This document shows positions 56,792 through 64,000 of a stretch of DNA of 64,000 nucleotides, piece after piece (positions within the stretch are counted from its first letter, which is position 1; every line of letters begins with the position of its first letter). Source of the stretch: Variovorax sp. HW608. Lineage in GTDB: Bacteria; Pseudomonadota; Gammaproteobacteria; Burkholderiales; Burkholderiaceae_C. Both the position numbers and the translations under genes were made by a program. Location: NCBI RefSeq assembly GCF_900090195.1, contig NZ_LT607803.1, positions 6,598,229 through 6,662,228 of the forward strand, in the 5' to 3' direction. Below the pieces are notes generated by a model. The model was not told the origin of the DNA, did not search any database, and saw only the letters and a list, made by a program, of their open reading frames with translations.

Positions 56792-57877
56792 TCAGAGGGC
56801 CTCTGCAACGGCCTTTCCGAGGTCGACCGTGCGCCCCGTACCGCCGATGTCGGGCGTGCGCGGTGCGCCGCTTCGTGGGTCGAGCACCTTCTCGATGGCG
56901 GCGAGGATCGCATCGTGCGCGGCCTTGTGGCCCAGGAACTCCAGCATCATCGCGCCGCACCAGATCTGGCCGATCGGATTGGCGATGCCCTTGCCCGCGA
57001 TGTCCGGCGCCGAACCGTGCACGGGCTCGAACAGCGACGGCGTCGTGCGCTCCGGATTCAGGTTCGCGCTCGGCGCGATGCCGATCGTGCCGGTGCATGC
57101 CGGACCGAGGTCCGAGAGGATGTCGCCGAAGAGATTGCTCGCCACCACCACGTCGAAGAAGTCCGGCCGCTGCACGAAGTGCGCGGTGAGGATGTCGATG
57201 TGGAACTTGTCGAGCTTCACGCCCGGGTAGTTCTTCGACATCGCCGCGACCCGCTCGTCCCAGTAGGGCATCGTGATCGAGATGCCGTTGGACTTGGTCG
57301 CGCTGGTCAGGTGCTTCTTCGGCCGCGCCTGTGCCAGCTCGAACGCGAACTTCAGCACCCGGTCCACGCCGAGGCGCGACATCACCGTTTCCTGCACCAC
57401 GATCTCGCGCGCCGTGCCTTCGTACATGCGGCCGCCGATGCTCGAGTACTCGCCCTCGGTGTTTTCGCGCACGATGTACATGTCGATCTCGCCGGGCTGC
57501 CTCGGCGTGCCGTCGCGGCGCACCACCGGCGCCATGATGCCGGGCATCAGCCGCGCCGGGCGCAGGTTGATGTACTGGTCGAACTCGCGCCGGAACAAGA
57601 GCAGCGAGCCCCACAGCGACACGTGGTCGGCGATCTTCTCGGGCCAGCCGACCGCGCCGAAGAAGATGGCGTCATGACCGCCGATCTGGTCCTTCCAGTT
57701 GTCGGGCAGCATCTTCCCGTGCTTCTCGCAGTAGTCCCAGCTCGAGAAGTCGAAGTGATCGAACTTCAGGTCGATGCCGAACTTGCGGGCTGCCGCGTCG
57801 AGCACGCGCAGACCTTCGGGCACGGTCTCCTTGCCGATGCCGTCGCCGGCGATGACTGCGATTCGTTGGGTACTCAT
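56792..57877 (-). CDS. Tartrate dehydrogenase/D-malate dehydrogenase (decarboxylating)
   Basis: The 361-residue isocitrate/isopropylmalate-dehydrogenase-family enzyme shows AVIAGDGIGKETVPEGLRVL, the substrate arginines in LWGSLLLFRREFDQYINLRPARL (in parts), IVRENTEGEYSSIGG, and EPVHGSAPDIAGKGIANPIGQI. The sequence fits the TtuC/DmlA branch, oxidising D-malate or tartrate with NAD. It is three bases after the hydrolase gene, on the same transcript. Confidence 0.9.
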   Translation of the reverse strand: MSTQRIAVIAGDGIGKETVPEGLRVLDAAARKFGIDLKFDHFDFSSWDYCEKHGKMLPDNWKDQIGGHDAIFFGAVGWPEKIADHVSLWGSLLLFRREFDQYINLRPARLMPGIMAPVVRRDGTPRQPGEIDMYIVRENTEGEYSSIGGRMYEGTAREIVVQETVMSRLGVDRVLKFAFELAQARPKKHLTSATKSNGISITMPYWDERVAAMSKNYPGVKLDKFHIDILTAHFVQRPDFFDVVVASNLFGDILSDLGPACTGTIGIAPSANLNPERTTPSLFEPVHGSAPDIAGKGIANPIGQIWCGAMMLEFLGHKAAHDAILAAIEKVLDPRSGAPRTPDIGGTGRTVDLGKAVAEAL

Positions 57878-57880
57878 GTC

Positions 57881-58771
57881 TCAATCCTTGGGGGTTGCGT
57901 GGAAAAACGAAAGCGCCTCGGCGACCAGTTCGGCGGGCGCTTCTTCGGGAATGTAGTGGCCGCAGGCGAGCGTGCCGCCGGTGACGTCCTGCGCCCGTTC
58001 GCGCCAGAGCGCGAGCACATCGAAGCACCGGCCCACGACGCCATGCTCGCCCCACAGCACGCGCAGCGGCATGTCGAGCTTGCGGCCGGCGGCGATGTCC
58101 GCGCGATCGTGATCGAGGTCGATGGTCGCCGAAGCGCGATAGTCCTCGCAGATCGCGCGCGCCGTGCCGTCGATGGCGGCGCATCGCTCGTACTCGGCGA
58201 GCGCTTCGGCCGCGAACGGCCCGAGTCCCGCGTGCCGGCTGCCCATGACGCTCAGCACATAACGCGCCGGATCGGACGCGATGAGCGCCTCCGGCAGCGG
58301 CGGCGGCTGGATGAGGAAGAACCAGTGCCAATAGGCACGCGCGAAGGCGTCGGAAGTGTTCTGGTACATCGCCAGCGTCGGCGCGATGTCGAGCAGCATC
58401 ATGCGCTCCACCGCCTGCGGATGGTCCGCCGCCAGCCGATGCGCGACCCGCGCGCCGCGATCATGCGCGAGCACGCCGAAACGCTCGAAGCCATGCGCCC
58501 GCATGACCGATAGCGCATCGAGCGCCATCTCGCGCTTGCTATAGCGGGCATGCGCCTCGTCCGCTTCGGGCCGGCCGGAGTCGCCGTAGCCGCGCAGATC
58601 CATCATGACCACGGTGAAGCGCTCGGCCAGCATCGGCGCCACGCGGTGCCAGATGGCGTGCGTCTGCGGATGCCCGTGGAGCAGCAGCAGCGGCGCACCG
58701 CTGCCCCCCGCTTTCCCGTGCAGCCGCACGTCGTCGCGCGAGAGGTCGAAGGAAGAGAACGAAGCGAACAT
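57881..58771 (-). CDS. Alpha/beta hydrolase, fluoroacetate/haloacetate dehalogenase-like
   Basis: The 296-residue alpha/beta-hydrolase has PLLLLHGHPQTHAIWHRVAP, the nucleophile motif LAHDRGARVAHRLAADHP with Asp and the two carboxylate-binding Arg spaced as in fluoroacetate dehalogenase, a WHWFF halide-pocket segment (His-Trp), and the catalytic His in CGHYIPEE. C-F or C-Cl hydrolysis is a strong family inference; an epoxide or ester substrate remains possible. It is co-directional with the dehydrogenase and divergent from a LysR gene. Confidence 0.85.
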   Translation of the reverse strand: MFASFSSFDLSRDDVRLHGKAGGSGAPLLLLHGHPQTHAIWHRVAPMLAERFTVVMMDLRGYGDSGRPEADEAHARYSKREMALDALSVMRAHGFERFGVLAHDRGARVAHRLAADHPQAVERMMLLDIAPTLAMYQNTSDAFARAYWHWFFLIQPPPLPEALIASDPARYVLSVMGSRHAGLGPFAAEALAEYERCAAIDGTARAICEDYRASATIDLDHDRADIAAGRKLDMPLRVLWGEHGVVGRCFDVLALWRERAQDVTGGTLACGHYIPEEAPAELVAEALSFFHATPKD

Positions 58772-58792
58772 GCGTTCATTGTGCGTTGCGCA

Positions 58793-58811
58793 TTGCTCCC
58801 TCATCAAGCAA
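58793..58811. promoter_or_regulatory. Candidate LysR-type operator
   Basis: TTGCT-N9-AGCAA is a LysR-style inverted repeat (T-N11-A core spacing) in the 66-bp gap between the hydrolase and LysR genes. Confidence 0.5.
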
Positions 58812-58837
58812 CAATAAGCCAATTCATACTTTCCGAT

Positions 58838-59791
58838 ATGGCAGCAATGGAACGCAGCGATCTGGAACTCGTCGTGGCCATCCGCGACCGCGGCAGCCTC
58901 GCCGCCGCAGCACTCGCGCTCGACGTGGTTCCGTCGGTCGTGACCAAGCGGCTCGGCGCGCTCGAAGCCCGGCTGGGGCAACGCCTGTTCGACCGGACGA
59001 CGCGCAGGCTGAGCGCCACGGCCGAAGGCGAAGCGGTGTGCCTGCATGCCCGGGGGCTGCTCGACGGTTTCGCGGCGCTGGAGAACGAGCTCGGTGAGCG
59101 CCAGACCGAACTCAGCGGCACGGTCCGGCTGGTCGCGACCTTCGGCTTCGGCCGGCTCTGGCTCGGACCGGCGCTGGCTGCGTTCAACGAGCGCCATTCC
59201 GGCTTGCACATCGAGCTCACGCTGGCGGAGAGGCTCCCCGACCTCGGCGCCGAGGGCTACGACGGCGCAGTGTGGCTGTGGGCGCCGCAATCCCGCCATG
59301 CGGGCGGCTGGGTGGCGAGGCGGATCGCGCGCAACCAGCGCGTGCTCGCGGCGGCGCCGGCCTATCTGGCGCGAAGGGGGCATCCGGCCGACGTGGCGGC
59401 GCTCGCTTCGCACGACTGCCTGGTGGCGCGTGAGAACAGCAGCGGCGACGAACGCGAGTTCGCCCTCTGGACGCTGCGCCATCTCAAGGACGGCACGAGC
59501 ACCCGCGTGCGCGTGCGCGGTCCGCTTTCGAGCAATTCGGGCGAACTGGTGCGCGACTGGTGCCTCGCCGGTCGCGGCGTGATGCTGCGAAGCCTGTGGG
59601 ATATCGCACCCAGCCTCGCGTCGGGAGCGCTGGTGCGCGTGCTGCCGCAATTCGCGATGCCGGACGCCGACATCCAGTGGATCGCCCCCTGGCGGCCGAA
59701 GACGCCGAAGCGCGTCCGGCTCTTGATCGACTTTCTCGCCGAACGCTTTCGCGGCGAGCCGTGGAAATCGAAAGGCAGCCGCTCGCCCTGA
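58838..59791 (+). CDS. LysR-family transcriptional regulator
   Basis: The 317-residue protein has the N-terminal winged HTH (ERSDLELVVAIRDRGSLAAAALALDVVPSVVTKRLGALEARLG in parts, DRTTRRLSATAEGE) and a periplasmic-binding-like effector domain (LSGTVRLVATFGFGRLWLGPALAAF onward). It most likely controls the divergent hydrolase-dehydrogenase pair. ATG 58847 three codons in is an alternative start. Confidence 0.92.
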   Translation: MAAMERSDLELVVAIRDRGSLAAAALALDVVPSVVTKRLGALEARLGQRLFDRTTRRLSATAEGEAVCLHARGLLDGFAALENELGERQTELSGTVRLVATFGFGRLWLGPALAAFNERHSGLHIELTLAERLPDLGAEGYDGAVWLWAPQSRHAGGWVARRIARNQRVLAAAPAYLARRGHPADVAALASHDCLVARENSSGDEREFALWTLRHLKDGTSTRVRVRGPLSSNSGELVRDWCLAGRGVMLRSLWDIAPSLASGALVRVLPQFAMPDADIQWIAPWRPKTPKRVRLLIDFLAERFRGEPWKSKGSRSP

Positions 59792-59797
59792 CGGCGC

Positions 59798-60688
59798 TCA
59801 GCGCTGGCTGCGGACCGCGAGACTCACGCCGACGGCCGTCATCGCGATGCCGACCAGCGTTACCGCCGTGATCGGTTCGGCGAAGAGCAGCCAGGCCATC
59901 ACCGCCGTGCACGGCGGCACCAGGTACAGCAGGCTCGTGACCGCGGTCGCGGTGCCGCGCTGGATCAGCATGTAGAGCAACGAGCTGCCGCCGAGCGACA
60001 GGGCGAGCACCGACCACGCCATCGCGCCGCCCGACGACAGGTTCCATTGGATGCTTTCGGATTCCATCGCCGCCAAGGGCAGCGTGACGATGAACGCCGC
60101 ACCGAGCTGGATGGCGTTAGCGCAACGCACGTCGCAGGGCGCGACGAATCGCTTCTGGTAGAGCGTGCCTGCCGTGATCGAGAGCAGCGCGATGACGGCC
60201 AGCGACATCGTCGGCACGCTGACTTCGCCGCCCTGCTCCAGCTTGCGCCACACCACGAGCACCAGGCCGGCGAAGCCGAGCAGCAGTCCGAGCCATTGGC
60301 GGCCGCTCACCCTGCCGCCGCGCAACGAAAGCCAGACCGCGGTGAGGACCGGCTGGACACCCACCATCAGCGCGACGAGCCCCGACCCCATGCCCGCCCT
60401 GACCGCCGCCCAGACACCGCCCAGATAGCCGGCCTGCATCAGCACGCCGGTGACCACGAGATGCCCCCACTGCACGCGATCGCGCGGCCAGGCGACGCGC
60501 GCGAGCACGACCCACACGAGGAAGCAGATCACCGAGAGCGCATAGCGCGCGACCAGGAACTTGAACGGCGGCGCGTAAGGCATGCCATAGCGCGCCACGA
60601 TGAAGCCGGTGCTCCAGATCAGCACGAAGACCGCCGGCATGGCGCGCAGCCAGCCCGCTGGTCGGGCCGCCGTGGCCGTGGCCGTCAT
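59798..60688 (-). CDS. EamA/DMT-family transporter
   Basis: The 296-residue membrane protein has about ten helices with the duplicated EamA layout (AMPAVFVLIWSTGFIVARYGMPYAPPFKFLVARYALS in parts; second half from LGAAFIVTLPLAAM, ending AMTAVGVSLAVRSQR). Its ATG overlaps the pgsA TGA, so it is translated with pgsA. Substrate unknown. Confidence 0.88.
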   Translation of the reverse strand: MTATATAARPAGWLRAMPAVFVLIWSTGFIVARYGMPYAPPFKFLVARYALSVICFLVWVVLARVAWPRDRVQWGHLVVTGVLMQAGYLGGVWAAVRAGMGSGLVALMVGVQPVLTAVWLSLRGGRVSGRQWLGLLLGFAGLVLVVWRKLEQGGEVSVPTMSLAVIALLSITAGTLYQKRFVAPCDVRCANAIQLGAAFIVTLPLAAMESESIQWNLSSGGAMAWSVLALSLGGSSLLYMLIQRGTATAVTSLLYLVPPCTAVMAWLLFAEPITAVTLVGIAMTAVGVSLAVRSQR

Positions 60689-61251
60689 TTCGCGCGCGCC
60701 CGGATTTCGGGAATGGCCTTTTGCAGGTAATAGACCATCGACCAGACGGTGAGCACGGCCGAGATCCAGATCAGCCACTGCCCCCAGGCGCCCGTGTCGA
60801 TCGCACCGAAGAGCATGCCGTTGAAGAGCAGGAACGGGATCGCGACCATCTGCACCGTGGTCTTGACCTTGCCGAGCATGTGGACTGCGACGCTCTTGCC
60901 GGCGCCGATCTGCGCCATCCACTCGCGCAGGGCGGAGATGGCGATCTCCCGGCCGATGATGATCAGCGCCACGAACACATCGGCGCGGTTGAGGTGCACG
61001 AGCACGAGCAGCGACGCGCAGACGAGGAACTTGTCGGCCACCGGATCGAGGAAGGCGCCGAAGGCGGAAGTCTGGTTGAGCCTGCGCGCCAGGAAGCCGT
61101 CGAGCCAGTCGGTCGCCGCGAACACGATGAACATCACCGTGGCGATGAGGTTGCGCATCGGCTCCGAAAGCGGCAGGTAGAACACACCCACGATCAGCGG
61201 GATCGCGACGATGCGCGCCCAGGTCATGATCGTTGGCAGGGTCCAGAACAT
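60685..61251 (-). CDS. pgsA: CDP-diacylglycerol-glycerol-3-phosphate phosphatidyltransferase
   Basis: The 188-residue inner-membrane enzyme makes phosphatidylglycerol phosphate, the committed step to PG and cardiolipin. It carries the full CDP-alcohol phosphotransferase motif in DWLDGFLARRLNQTSAFGAF then LDPVADK (D-G-x2-A-R-x8-G-x3-D-x3-D). It follows uvrC by 59 nt on the same strand, the usual order. Confidence 0.97.
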   Translation of the reverse strand: MFWTLPTIMTWARIVAIPLIVGVFYLPLSEPMRNLIATVMFIVFAATDWLDGFLARRLNQTSAFGAFLDPVADKFLVCASLLVLVHLNRADVFVALIIIGREIAISALREWMAQIGAGKSVAVHMLGKVKTTVQMVAIPFLLFNGMLFGAIDTGAWGQWLIWISAVLTVWSMVYYLQKAIPEIRARAK

Positions 61252-61310
61252 TCCGGCGAGTATATGCACACCCCCAGGCTCGCCTACTGCGCCGGCCCGC
61301 GGCGGTGCGC

Positions 61311-63272
61311 TCAGTGCAGGGCTTTGTAGATTTCCTCCGCGAGGTCGAAGGCGATACCTTCGACCGACGCGATGTCTTCGACACTTGCCGCCGCGACGCC
61401 CCGGATTCCGCCGAAGCGCTGCAGCAGGCGCGCACGGCGCTTCGGGCCGATCCCCGGGATGTCCTCGAGCTGGCTGCCGCCGACGCGCACCTTGGCCCGC
61501 TTGGCGCGCATGCCGGTGATCGCAAAGCGGTGCGCCTCGTCCCGGATCTGCGCGACCAGCATCAGCGCCGCCGAATCGCGGCCGAGGTAGACCTTCTCGC
61601 GGCCATCGGCAAACACGAGCTCCTCGAGTCCGACCTTGCGGCCCTCGCCTTTCTCCACACCGACGATCAGCGACAGCGGCAGGCCGAGTTCGCTGAACAC
61701 CTCGCGCGCCATCGAGACCTGCCCCTTGCCGCCGTCGACCAGCACGAGCTCGGGCATCCGCGCGGACCGGGTGCCCGGCGGCGCGTCCGAACCCGCACCC
61801 CCCGCATCGCCGGCCGGCGGCGCATCGGTTGCGGCCGCCATCGCCTCGGCGAGCTTGCCGTAGCGGCGATGCAGCACCTGCCGCATCGCGGCGTAGTCGT
61901 CGCCGGGCGTGATGCCTTCGATGTTGTAGCGGCGGTATTCGCGGTTCTGCATCGCATGATGCTCGAACACCACGCACGATGCCTGCGTCGCCTCGCCGGC
62001 GGTGTGCGAGATGTCGAAGCACTCGACGCGGAAGTTGTCCAGGTCATCCGGCGCGAGTTCGAGCGCATCGACCAGCGCGCGGGTGCGCGCCTGCTGCGAG
62101 CCCTCCTCCGCCAGCAGCCGCGCGAGTTGCAGGCTTGCGTTCTTGCACGCCATCTCCAGCCAGTGGCGCCGCTGCTCGCGCGGCTGAAACACCGCCGTGA
62201 CGCGCGTGCCGGCCTGCTGCGAGATGGCCTCGATCAGTTCGCGGCTCACCAGCTCGCTCAGCACCAGCGTGGCCGGCACCGGCACGTCGATGTAGTGCTG
62301 CGCGATGAAGGCCTCCAGCACCTGCACCTCGACGGGCGCGGGTGGTGGCGCGTCGTCGTCGCCGTCCGCGCCGACCTCCCCGTGCTGGATCGAGGCGGCG
62401 TCCTCGACATGCACCGGGAAATACGGCCGGTCGCCGAGATGCCGCCCGCCGCGCACCATCGCGAGATTGACGCAGGCCTTTCCGCCCTGGACCTTGACCG
62501 CCAGGATGTCGACGTCCTTGTCGGAAGCGATCTCGACCGACTGCTGGTGCAGCACGCGCGACAGCGCCGACATCTGGTTGCGCAGCTCGGCCGCCTGCTC
62601 GAACTCGAGCTTCTCGGCGTGCGCCATCATCCGCGCCTCGAGCTGGGTGAGCACGGCCTGCGTGTCGCCCAGGAGGAAGGCTTCGGCATTGGCCACGTCC
62701 TGCGCATAGTCCTGCGGCGCGATGTAGCCGACGCAGGGCCCGCTGCAACGCTTGATCTGGTAGAGCAGGCAGGGGCGCGTGCGGTTGCTGTAGACCGTGT
62801 CCTCGCAGGTCCGCAGCCTGAACACCTTCTGCAGCAGCTGGATCGACTCCTTCACGGCCCAGGCGCTCGGGTACGGCCCGAAGTAGCGGTGCTTGCGGTC
62901 GACCGAGCCACGGTAGTAGGCCAGCCTCGGAAACTCGTGCGAGGCGATCTTCAGGTAGGGATAGCTCTTGTCGTCGCGGAACAGGATGTTGTAGCGCGGC
63001 TTGAGCGTCTTGATCAGGTTGTTCTCGAGCAGCAGCGCCTCGGCCTCGGAGCGCACCACGGTGGTCTCCATGCGCGCTATCTTCGAGATCATGTGGCCGA
63101 TGCGGGTGCCGGCGTGGTTCTTCTGGAAGTAGTTCGCCACGCGCTTCTTCAGGTTGCGCGCCTTGCCGACGTAAAGCACCGCCCCCGCCGAATCGAAATA
63201 GCGGTAGACGCCCGGCAGTTGCGGCAATGCCGCGACCTCGCTCAGCAGTTGTTCGGAATGCGTTTCTGACAT
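61311..63272 (-). CDS. uvrC: Excinuclease ABC subunit C
   Basis: The 653-residue nuclease makes both incisions in nucleotide excision repair. Domains in order: GIY-YIG ([27 protein letters not shown] in parts), Cys-rich and UVR region ([24 protein letters not shown]), RNase H-like C-nuclease ([32 protein letters not shown]) and C-terminal helix-hairpin-helix ([22 protein letters not shown]). An Ala/Gly/Pro-rich insert of about 30 residues precedes the C-nuclease DGGKGQ motif. Confidence 0.97.
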   Translation of the reverse strand: MSETHSEQLLSEVAALPQLPGVYRYFDSAGAVLYVGKARNLKKRVANYFQKNHAGTRIGHMISKIARMETTVVRSEAEALLLENNLIKTLKPRYNILFRDDKSYPYLKIASHEFPRLAYYRGSVDRKHRYFGPYPSAWAVKESIQLLQKVFRLRTCEDTVYSNRTRPCLLYQIKRCSGPCVGYIAPQDYAQDVANAEAFLLGDTQAVLTQLEARMMAHAEKLEFEQAAELRNQMSALSRVLHQQSVEIASDKDVDILAVKVQGGKACVNLAMVRGGRHLGDRPYFPVHVEDAASIQHGEVGADGDDDAPPPAPVEVQVLEAFIAQHYIDVPVPATLVLSELVSRELIEAISQQAGTRVTAVFQPREQRRHWLEMACKNASLQLARLLAEEGSQQARTRALVDALELAPDDLDNFRVECFDISHTAGEATQASCVVFEHHAMQNREYRRYNIEGITPGDDYAAMRQVLHRRYGKLAEAMAAATDAPPAGDAGGAGSDAPPGTRSARMPELVLVDGGKGQVSMAREVFSELGLPLSLIVGVEKGEGRKVGLEELVFADGREKVYLGRDSAALMLVAQIRDEAHRFAITGMRAKRAKVRVGGSQLEDIPGIGPKRRARLLQRFGGIRGVAAASVEDIASVEGIAFDLAEEIYKALH

Positions 63273-63276
63273 CGGT

Positions 63277-63759
63277 TTACCGGGGAGCCGCTTTCGCGAG
63301 CACCGGCTCGCAGCGGACTTCGGTCTTCACGGAGTTGGCGATGAAGCGCTCGTCATGCGCGCAATGGTGCATTTCCTCGATCTGCGCGGCAGAAGGGAGG
63401 CACTCGCCCGAGAACTGCACCTCCGGCCGCAGCGTGACCTGGGTCATCGCGATCCTGCGCGCGGCGTTGGCGCCCATTTGGCCGACCGCACGGTCGACGT
63501 AGCTCTCCACGCAGAAGCCGCGCGCGGCCGCGATCGACAGGAACCAGAGCATGTGGCAGCTCGACAGCGAGGCCACGAAGGCCTCCTCGGGGTCGACGGC
63601 GGCCGGATCGGACAGCGGCACCGGCACCACGTGCGGCGACGACGAGCCCGCCCATTCGGCGCCGCCGTCGAAGCGGATCGCATGGCGGCGGCTGTAGCGA
63701 TTGCCGACGAAGTCCTGGCCGCCGCGCCGCCAGGTGATTTCGGCCGAGTACTGGGGCAT
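63277..63759 (-). CDS. OsmC-family peroxidase-like protein
   Basis: The 160-residue protein matches OsmC/Ohr-fold proteins: [26 protein letters not shown] with the first redox Cys, and [25 protein letters not shown] with the second. It would reduce organic hydroperoxides. It lies five bases before the uvrC start and is probably co-transcribed with uvrC-pgsA. Confidence 0.9.
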   Translation of the reverse strand: MPQYSAEITWRRGGQDFVGNRYSRRHAIRFDGGAEWAGSSSPHVVPVPLSDPAAVDPEEAFVASLSSCHMLWFLSIAAARGFCVESYVDRAVGQMGANAARRIAMTQVTLRPEVQFSGECLPSAAQIEEMHHCAHDERFIANSVKTEVRCEPVLAKAAPR

Positions 63760-63806
63760 GGATGCTGTCTCCGTGAATCGATTGCGGGGCTGTAGAGTAT
63801 CCCGCG

Positions 63807-64000
63807 ATGCGCTGGGACATTTTCTGCAAGGTGATCGACAACCACGGCGACGTCGGCGTTTGCTGGCGGCTCGCGGCCGGACTCGCGGGCCGGGGTGAAA
63901 AGGTTCGCCTGTGGATCGACGAGCCTTCCGCGCTGGCCTGGATGGCGCCGGCCGGATGCCCCGGCGTCACGGTGGTCCGCTGGACCGAACGCGACGCCGC
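63807..64000 (+). CDS. earP: EF-P arginine rhamnosyltransferase EarP, N-terminal fragment
   Basis: The first 64 codons (MRWDIFCKVIDNHGDVGVCW, then RLAAGLAGRGEKVRLWIDEPSAL) match EarP, which rhamnosylates Arg32 of elongation factor P and so prevents stalling at polyproline. The gene runs off the right edge; efp is expected next. Polyproline proteins such as the TonB here are typical EF-P clients. Confidence 0.9.
   Translation, partial: MRWDIFCKVIDNHGDVGVCWRLAAGLAGRGEKVRLWIDEPSALAWMAPAGCPGVTVVRWTERDA

Overview
The window reads as chromosomal core DNA of a high-GC betaproteobacterium in Burkholderiales, most likely a Variovorax-like member of the Comamonadaceae. The evidence is protein-level resemblance (infC, RibH2, the histone-tailed SWIB protein, PriB, EarP) and gene order (pheS-rplT-rpmI-infC-thrS, surE-pcm-nlpD-rpoS, rpsF-priB-rpsR-rplI). 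The species call is inference from recognition, not a search. Coding density is very high. I see no insertion sequence, phage, integron or CRISPR array.

Layout. 1-3.7 kb: translation genes on the minus strand (pheS start, rplT, rpmI, infC from an ATC codon, thrS with a leader peptide and attenuator). 3.7-9.6 kb: a small monooxygenase, isocitrate lyase with an AT-rich repeat-bearing upstream region, a cyclotransferase, an EamA exporter, a histone-tailed SWIB protein and a TPP enzyme. 9.7-16.4 kb: FMN riboswitch and RibH2, a GST, an ArsC-like protein, an MFS/AraC divergent pair, a SulP transporter and arfB. 16.4-20.6 kb: clpB, an orphan Bug-type binding protein and moaE. 20.8-27.7 kb: a dapA-like gene on the opposite strand inside an otherwise co-directional run alaA-hom-thrC-mobB-moeA-moaD-(moaE). 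27.8-33 kb: Mth938-like, Bcp, PIN-PhoH, then VOC, EVE, GyrI-like and WYL genes. 33-36 kb: dnaB and the rpsF-priB-rpsR-rplI operon. 36-42.5 kb: an unknown protein, ppsA with its regulator ppsR, and ahpF/ahpC with an OxyR site. 42.7-46.5 kb: an iron block (bfr, bfd, a 24-codon membrane ORF, tonB, exbB, exbD, hemP) with two candidate Fur-controlled promoters, facing a GlcG/HbpS protein. 46.7-53.6 kb: a BI-1 protein, rlmD, the stationary-phase operon surE-pcm-nlpD-rpoS and a quinone oxidoreductase. 53.6-57.9 kb: H-NS-like protein, tRNA-His, ppiD, tRNA-Val, HU and a tartrate/D-malate dehydrogenase. 57.9-64 kb: a fluoroacetate-dehalogenase-like hydrolase with a divergent LysR gene, EamA, pgsA, uvrC, OsmC and the start of earP.

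Functional threads are iron and peroxide homeostasis (ahpCF, bfr, bfd, tonB-exbBD, hemP, bcp, osmC), gluconeogenic control (aceA, ppsA/ppsR), nucleoid organisation (SWIB/H1-like, H-NS, HU) and translation.

Most noteworthy non-coding signals: a 106-bp intergenic repeat present twice, each copy starting on a stop codon and with compensatory stem changes; a thrS leader whose 20-codon ORF has three Thr codons in its first six and whose flanking segments can form alternative hairpins; a 12-bp inverted repeat enclosing 52 nt ahead of the SWIB gene; and a minus-strand hairpin/terminator pair in the moaE-dapA gap. No wholly new multi-gene system is evident. Intergenic stretches over 300 bases are rare: the only one, upstream of ribH, holds the FMN riboswitch.
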